From Pleurotus ostreatus/Saccharomyces cerevisiae fusant (taxonomy: Eukaryota; Opisthokonta), in assembly GCA_024196135.1 (NCBI GenBank), contig JAMQCK010000947.1:1-13633 (forward strand): a DNA stretch of 13,633 bases, written 5' to 3'. The position numbers were made by a program, and so were the translations under genes. This document shows positions 1 through 6,600 of the stretch, in pieces. Each line of letters begins with the position of its first letter. Within the stretch, counting starts at the first letter, position 1. Under the pieces are notes generated by a model. The model searched no databases and had not been told where the DNA came from. It saw nothing but the letters and a program-made list of their open reading frames with translations.

Positions 1-6
1 ACGCGC

Positions 7-31
7 TGAGGCCGTTGCCCGCTGGCCCTCA
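7..31. other. Stem-loop in 5' LTR
   Basis: TGAGGCC at 7-13 pairs with GGCCCTCA at 24-31 with one bulged C. An alternative fold pairs CTGA and CCGTT (6-9, 12-16) with AACGG and TCAG (34-42). The 12-base word at 3-14 recurs exactly at 71-82 in the next stem-loop. Confidence 0.5.
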
Positions 32-53
32 ATAACGGTCAGTCTGGAAGCTA

Positions 54-85
54 CAGCGGCCCTGCGCCTAGCGCTGAGGCCGCTG
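54..85. other. Stem-loop in 5' LTR
   Basis: CAGCGGCC at 54-61 pairs perfectly with GGCCGCTG at 78-85. Inside it GCGC (64-67) and GCGC (71-74) form a second stem around a CTA loop. The outer-stem, inner-stem, small-loop plan resembles the three hairpins at 13507-13630. Confidence 0.6.
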
Positions 86-213
86 CTCGCTGACCATCAC
101 TATTACCAAGCGCGATCTCGGGACCGCGACAGGCGTAACCGGCGCTGCCTCCCGGCTAGCGACGATACCCTGGCGCAGCCCAGAATCGCCATTCTATTAT
201 TCCTACCTAGCCT

Positions 214-287
214 AGCTACGTTAAGTCCGCGAACGCGGAATATCATGCCCGCATCACAATGGTGGCATGACCGCGGACTTCGTAGCT
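214..287. other. Long U5-PBS-leader stem-loop
   Basis: AGCTACG (214-220) plus AAGTCCGCG (223-231), separated by a TT bulge, pair with CGCGGACTT (272-280) plus CGTAGCT (281-287), giving 16 base pairs. An inner stem pairs TCATGCC (243-249) with GGCATGA (264-270). The apical part contains the LTR end (258) and the start of the primer binding site, so the site is embedded in structure. This is comparable in position, not sequence, to the U5-leader and U5-IR stems known from avian retroviruses. Pairing is seen directly; a role in initiating reverse transcription is inferred. Confidence 0.75.
260..276 (+). other. Primer binding site (tRNA-primed minus-strand start)
   Basis: The 17-nt site starts TGG (complement of the tRNA CCA end) one base after the LTR end at 258. 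Read as the complement of a tRNA 3' end it implies discriminator A73, a 3' acceptor strand TCATGCC (so a 5' acceptor GGCATGA with G1-C72) and C at position 61, the invariant partner of G53. These constraints fit a real tRNA. I cannot name the isoacceptor, but A73 is compatible with leucine and several others. Because GGCATGA also pairs with 243-249 in the LTR, self-priming as in Tf1 is a weaker alternative. Confidence 0.65.
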
Positions 288-690
288 TCCATACGCTTAT
301 ACGAAGTCTTAGGAGTAACATCCCGTGGCAAACGACTCGGACGCTATACGCTCCGGAGATCTGAGGAGTGGGGGGCGCCCACGAGAATATGGATCGCTGA
401 GCCGCTCGAACGCGTGTCGACGCGCGACCGCGAGCTACTCAACGCCATAGCTTCACGCGTCCCTCGCACGTAACAAGTACGGCCACCAAGGCCCCGTGGA
501 GGAGACGAGTCTTCCCCGCGACACCAACGCCTCAAGCCGATCATCTGAAGACGATCGACCCTTACCACAAGGCTGAACACGACGCTCAACCCTGAATCAC
601 GCCCAGCGTCGCGCGTCGAACTCCCCCATCATTCATAATTCCTCTCTTTTCCTCCTCTTCTTCTTACCTTCCTCCCTCATCATCGTTCAC
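277..690 (+). other. Untranslated leader of gag-pol
   Basis: This stretch of about 410 nt lies between the primer binding site and the gag-pol start. It holds no convincing gene. Upstream ATGs occur: one at 245 in the LTR end, one at 267 opening 68 codons to 473, and one at 389 followed at once by a stop. If transcription starts in the LTR, ribosomes must pass these before 691. Residues 480-493 form a small GGCC/GGCC stem. The last 60 nt are strongly pyrimidine-rich. A packaging signal would be expected here but none can be assigned by sequence. Confidence 0.6.
629..690 (+). promoter_or_regulatory. Pyrimidine-rich tract just upstream of the gag-pol ATG
   Basis: Runs of CT with few purines lead straight into the ATG at 691. 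In filamentous fungi such CT blocks often sit at transcription starts and in the 5' UTRs of well-expressed genes. A start here would give an RNA lacking the R region and primer binding site, useful for translation but not for replication. This role is inferred; no TATA box is clear upstream. Confidence 0.35.
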
Positions 691-3600
691 ATGACGCACC
701 GAAACAAGAACTCGGAAAAGAAATCGAAGGCCGAGCTCGACCAGGAGGCACTCGAGCGAGAGCGAGCACGCCGCGAGAAGAGAACGGAGGAACAACAGGC
801 AGCAAGGAGTGAGCGCGCTACCAGCCGCTCTAGTCGCAGGGAGACGTCGCGCGCGCCGACGCCCGCGAACCAAGCTTCAGGTGATGCGACTTCGAGCGCC
901 GCCGCCCCTCCTGGGGGAAAAGCTGGTTCGAAGGGCTCCGCGAAGCCCTCCTTGAACGACTCGAGACGATGGCCTACGACCCGGGCCGCGGCGACTGACG
1001 CACCCGGGCCCCTCGGAGCAGGCGAGCGAGCTACTAGCATGCCGCCTCAAACCGGGGCCCCCTCGACCGACGCTGCGCAGGAATCGCTTGCGCCCACGGT
1101 CAAACTACCCTCGGTGAGGGATGCCGTCACAGCCCCTTCTACCCCGAAGAACGGCTCGTCAGGCTCTGAGACGGCACGCCAATTGTCGACCCGCAAGCCA
1201 GGACGAATAGTCACGCCCGCTGTATCAGAAGCGGTGGCGCCGATTGACTCGCCGTCGCGCCTGCGACCACCCTCTAGCGCGCATCGCCGACCTTGGAGCC
1301 GACCTCAAGGCGAGCGGTCCCCTCGCTCGACCCCCTTGCCTCCTTCCCCCAGCACTCCCTCTCCCCCCGACGTCAGAAGATTAGACTCGACCTCCCTCCT
1401 AACGCTGAACCGCGGGGTCGAAGATGGGTCTGCGAATCGCCTGAGAAGCGCGACCCCTTCGGCTTTAGGAGATGGAGAGTCCCTCAATCCTTCGGATGGG
1501 GCGTGGTCCTTACGGTCGGAGAGTGAGGTAGAGAAGGAACTGTTGAGCCCATTCCGCAGCCGCGTCCCCAGCACAGCTAGCAGAGCGGCGAGCCGGTATA
1601 AAGCAGGGATTAACAGCATCTCGTCCCTGTTGGTCCAGAGGAAGGGAGTGCAGTTCATTCCAGAAGGCAAAGGGAAGGCGTTCAACTGCTACCTCATGAC
1701 CTTGGAGGAATCGGTAGCGCTGTTCCACGGAGGGCTATGGCTTCCAAACTCGCAGATGGCCGACCCACTGGCGAACCTAGCGCGAGACCCGGCGGTCTTT
1801 GACCAAGTGCCGAGGGCGAAGCTGGACAAGATACGCGCCATCGTGTACCGCTTCGAGACGTCCCATCAGGACGGCTGGTGGTCGGACTTCGAGCAGGGAG
1901 TGCAGAAGTTCGAGGAGACGGGAGTTGCGGTCGGCGACCTGCAATCATCCGTTCCCTCTGGGTTTAGCGCCCGCATATACTGGGTCGACGATGTAGTATT
2001 GGGACGCGCCGCGCACCTCGTACTCGCTGCCAACCAGATGGCGGAGGCTCTCGCCGAGGTTATGGACATGGAGTGGCGACATGTCTTCTTCGTCGACCCT
2101 GGGTACAAGCTCATACAGCTACTCGCGGGCCACGAGCACGCGGCACAGGTGGTGATGGCCGTCGGGGCCCTACAACTTCGGCTGGACACCGCGCGGCATT
2201 GGATCCAGAAGAGGCTGCACGGCTTAGGTCTCTTCTTCGGCAACCTACGGAATGAAGGAGATTTCGCGTCCAGCAGGTCAACGCTATCCGAAATACGGTC
2301 GGCTTTTGGGAACGAGTCGCCACACATGGAGCTTGCGAAACTGGCGCTGCGCTACGACTATCGCGATAGGTTCTACCGGATAGAGGAGACCGGCGCCCAG
2401 GAGTTAGTCCAGTACTGGCTCGATAAGAACCCGACGGCCTTTCCTCCCGCTAACTACTATGGGCTCGATGTCCTCAGCGCGGAAGGCGCCAGGACGGCGG
2501 AACAAGAAAGGGCGCTCCAGCCGGAGTTGAAGGAAGGGAATGGCGAAGAGCGACGTGAAGGATCGGGCGAGCAGCCTATGGCGCCGCCCCCCTCACAAAC
2601 CCGCGAAGGGCCTGCGACGTCCCCAATTACGGCGCGCCCCCCGGGAACGCAAGCTCGCTCCTCTGGCGAGGTGATCTCGTCCCTGCATGCCGTCCGCCAT
2701 CCGGTAACAGCTGTGGGCGGCTACACGATTGGGGAAGCCTCCCCGAGGGCTGGGACTGGGGGGCCATCGATGATGCGGACAGCGCACGAATCGGCACCGA
2801 CTCGTCTTCCAGGGGGAGAACACGGGCGCGACCCGCCGCCTCACGTCGGTCGCCTGTCCCCGTTACAACTGCCTGGATCCAGCATCGCGCCCAATGCCGC
2901 CCCAAACCCACTACCGGACTGGGCGAACGCGAGCCGCCCCAGGGACCCGAGGGCAGCCTTTGGAAGCGGAATGCTGAATTTCGGGGGAGGACACATGCCC
3001 GCCGCGCCACCGCCAGCGCCTCCAGGTCTGCCGCCACCGGAAGCCAATAAGGGCGGGGGGCAGACGAGTCAGCCAGCACCGCGCCCGGGCACGGATTCCC
3101 AAGGTGGCGGTAACGCCCCTCCGAGTCATTCGGGTTCGCGTCACCCCTCAGGAGGGCCGCCGGGAGGAGGACCGCCAGGAGGAGGACCGCCAGGAGGAGG
3201 ACCGCCAGGAGGAGGACCGCCTGGCGGAGGACCGCCGGGATGGGGACCACCTGGAGGAGGACCACCTGGAGGAGGACCACCTGGAGGAGGACCACCTGGA
3301 GGAGGACCACCTGGAGGAGGACCACCTGGAGGAGGACCACCTGGAGGAGGCGGGGGACCCCCTTTCATGCCACCCTTAGGAGGGGCAGGACTGCCTTACG
3401 GCGTGGGACCCCCGGGTGGGCCTCCTAACGGACCGCCTGGACCACCCGGAGGAGGCCCGGGTACCGGAATGGCCGCCACCCAACGGTCGGACGCGCAAAC
3501 TTGGCAGATTAACCATAAACTCTCGACCACCGTCGTGCCCAAATGGGACGGGAAGGGGCACACGCTCATCGACTACTTAATTGAACTCCTCGAGCTGGCG

Positions 3601-6600
3601 CGACTGAGCGAGGACATGAAGAAGGGATTGGCGCAGTGGGCGCCCCAGAACTGGACCGGAGACGCAAAGTCGTGGTGGCTCACGCTGTCCATTGACTCGC
3701 GCGACCTGGTATCGTCCTCCTGGGAAACGTTCCTTACGACCCTGCGCCACCGCTGGATGACGGACGACTGGGTCCAGGATAGGAGGAAGGATTTCGAGAG
3801 CATGGAGTTCAGGAAGGGATGGGAGAATGCAGGGGAACTACCCCGCACTTTCCTCCAGCGCCGTATCAGAGTGGCCGCAATCCTCTTCCCTCATCTGGGG
3901 GATACGTGGCTACTCGTCTACGAAGTGCTGCGTACGATACCGCAGGAGTGGAGGTCGGTCCTCAATCACCAAAATCAGCAGAACATCTACGAGCTCGAAT
4001 TCGCATCCGAGATCTATCAGGATTCGCTCCTCAGCCTCTGGCGAGTCGCGCGCATCACACGGCCTCGCGCTTCAGAGGAACGCCGTCCTCGCTTCTCGTC
4101 CCGAAGACGAGCCAACGCTGCCAAGGTCGAGGTCGTTGAAGATTCCGAAGGTGAGGCGGTGGGCGCGAGCCTCAGCTCCGACGACCCTGCCCTCCTGCGC
4201 GATTCGGATGAGGAGGAGGAGGATCGGGAGGCGCACGCGGTGCAGAAGGGTGGAAAGGAAGGTCAAGGGAAGAAGAAGATTGGTTGGCCGCACGGGACGA
4301 TCGTTAACAACTATCACTTCAAGCGCGACGACTCCGTGGTCACCAACCCGAAACCCAGGGGCAATTGCTTCATCTGCACTAGCCCGAACCATCACGCTGC
4401 ACGATGCCCTCACTATGGCATGTGGGACTCGTTCCGCGCCGCCAATATAGTATGGGTTGACCCAGAGGACTTAGCTGAAGTACAACGGGAATGTCTAGCT
4501 GTACACGCTGCCTGCAATGTCAACGAGTCCGCGTATAAGGAGGGAATATTAGGCGAGCGCGAAACCTACAGCGAGAGGGACGCGCGCGCCCTCAGCCTCC
4601 GCGAAGGCCGTCTACCAGCCAATCGCAACGAGAGAAGAAGGAGTGAAGAGTCGGTCAGGAAGTCGCGCGCTGGTAAAGCGCGAGATGAGTCCCTAGCGAA
4701 CGATCCTAATCGTAAGGGTCGTCGCCTAGCCGCAGCCAGTTTGAGGCGCAGCGTAGCAGTCGCTACTTCCGGCGCCGCCCCCTCGGGCGCGCGACAGAAG
4801 GAGTCGACGCAGGCGAAAGAGGTTGAACCGTCTGACGGAGAGAATCCGTCGACTTCTCGATTCGACAAAGTGTTCCCAGCGCCGAGAGCGCGATCGCATC
4901 CAGCGGGGTACAACGCGCTCGATACCAACGCGCTGACCTTACCAGTAAGGATAGGCTCCCCGCGCGGCGAGCAGACACATGGGCGCATGGACTCAGGCGC
5001 CGACATTACCCTCATGTCGGAAGAGTTCTTCAAAAGGGTCGGGACGCTCCCGCCGTACAAGGAAGGGCTGAGGATGAAGCTATATCACCTTACAGGCTCT
5101 GCGAAGGTGCTGGGCTTCACGACCTTCACGATGTACGCGCGGACGAAGACGAAGGAGCTCGTGAGCTTCGAAGTGGAGGCCTACGTGGTCCGCGACATGA
5201 AGGTTCCGTTGCTCTTGGGCGAAGATTTCCACACAGCGTACGAACTTTCGGTCAAACGCCACGCGGATGGGAGCACGGACGTCGTGATTGGAGGATCTGG
5301 TCGCGAGCTAGCCGCCTCTTCGTCGCGACGTATCCAGCTGGGTTTCTGTGTCGTCGCGCAGGCTCGGAGCCAAGGGTTCACGCGGCTGAAGCCCCGGAGA
5401 ACGAAGCGAAGGATGCGGAAACTCGAAAGTCCGGTGAGGGCGGCGGAAGATGTGATCATACCACCCGGAAGCGTCAAGCCAGTAAGACTAGAAGGTCGAT
5501 TTGAAGGAAGGAAGGATTGGTTGGTGGAACGCCTCCTCATAGGGGTCGACGACGGGGATGTAATGGCGGCCCCGCTGACCTGGGTCAACGCTGAGGCCCC
5601 TTGCCTTCCCATCGCGAACCCGGGGGCACGGCCTCGCTTAATCAAGGCAGGAGAAGTGGTTGGACATAGGGTGAATCCGGACCTGTGGGTCGACCATCCC
5701 CAAACCGCTAAGGAACGACGCGAGCGCACGGCAGCCCTAGCCGCCATTGAGACGGTCATCCAAGGATCACTGAGCGCTCACGAGCTGCGTGACGGGAAGG
5801 GCGAAGTCGCGTCAGCGCCGCCCCCTTGGCAGGACGGCTCGAAAGCGTCGCCTGAAGAAGGCGGGGTCGAACCCGAACAATGGGGACCCAAGCTGGCCGC
5901 TGTACCAGAGGAAAGCCCTCCGGACGACGTCGAGATAACGGAGCTTGTGAATTTGGGTCCAGACATCCCGGAGCGATACAAGGCGCCTCTAGCAGAGGTA
6001 CTAAAGCGCAACGCGAGAGCGTTCGGTACGGGAGGACGCCTGGGAACGGTACCCACGAAGGTCCGCATTCATCTCAAGCCCGACGCGCAACCAGTGTCGA
6101 TGCCGGGATATAGCGCGTCGCCTCTGAAAAGGGAAGTCATCGAGAAGCAGGTCGAGGAGTGGCTAGAGAAGAGGGTCATCGAACCGTCGCAGAGCCCGTG
6201 GGGCTTTCCGGTCGTGGTCGTCTTCCGCAACGGCAAGCCACGCTGCGCTATCGACTACAGGAAGTTGAACGCGCAGACGATCCCCGATGAGTTCCCGATC
6301 CCGCGACAGTCAGAAATTATCCAAACCCTGTCTGGCGCGGCGGTTCTCAGCTCATTCGACGCGCTAGCCGGATTCACGCAGCTGGAGATGGCGGAGGAGG
6401 ATAAAGAGAAGACCGCCTTCCGCTGCCACAAAGGGCTGTTCCAATTCCGTCGTATGCCCTTCGGCATCCGGAATGGACCGTCCATTTTCCAGCGCGTGAT
6501 GCAAGGGGTCCTGGCTCCGTATCTATGGCTCTTCACCCTCGTCTATATAGACGACATCGTGGTCTTTTCCAAGACATGGGAAGAGCATATCGATCACCTC

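Larger units (their letters stand above)
1..258 (+). repeat. 5' LTR, 3' portion (start lies outside the window)
   Basis: The segment ends in CATCACA at 252-258. This is the perfect inverse complement of TGTGATG at 13348-13354, the proposed start of the 3' LTR, as expected for TG...CA LTR termini. A TGG-initiated primer binding site begins one base later. No stretch of 1-258 is repeated in 13348-13633, so the two window edges must show different parts of the LTR, which is then at least about 544 bp long. The segment contains two stem-loops (7-31 and 54-85) and a long stem that spans its end and the primer binding site (214-287). The R/U5 boundary and the transcription start are not identifiable. 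Confidence 0.72.

Noticed and set aside
243..270. Tf1-type self-priming
   Set aside because: The complementary bases would end pairing at 264, leaving five unpaired bases before the LTR end, while a TGG-starting tRNA site fits the LTR boundary better. Not fully excluded.
390..412. Alternative primer binding site starting TGG at 391
   Set aside because: A CTCGAA word resembles a T-loop complement but is two bases out of register and the flanking T-stem cannot pair; no LTR-like end precedes it.
267..473. 68-codon plus-strand frame in the leader as a real gene
   Set aside because: It starts inside the primer binding site, has no recognisable motif and a basic, GC-driven composition. Kept only as a possible upstream ORF.
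1597..1602. TATAAA as a promoter element
   Set aside because: It lies inside the gag-pol coding frame with no supporting downstream start; probably a chance word.
2627..3340. 237-codon minus-strand frame with VLLQV-type repeats
   Set aside because: It is the antisense reading of the PPGGG minisatellite and flanking GC-rich gag-pol sequence.
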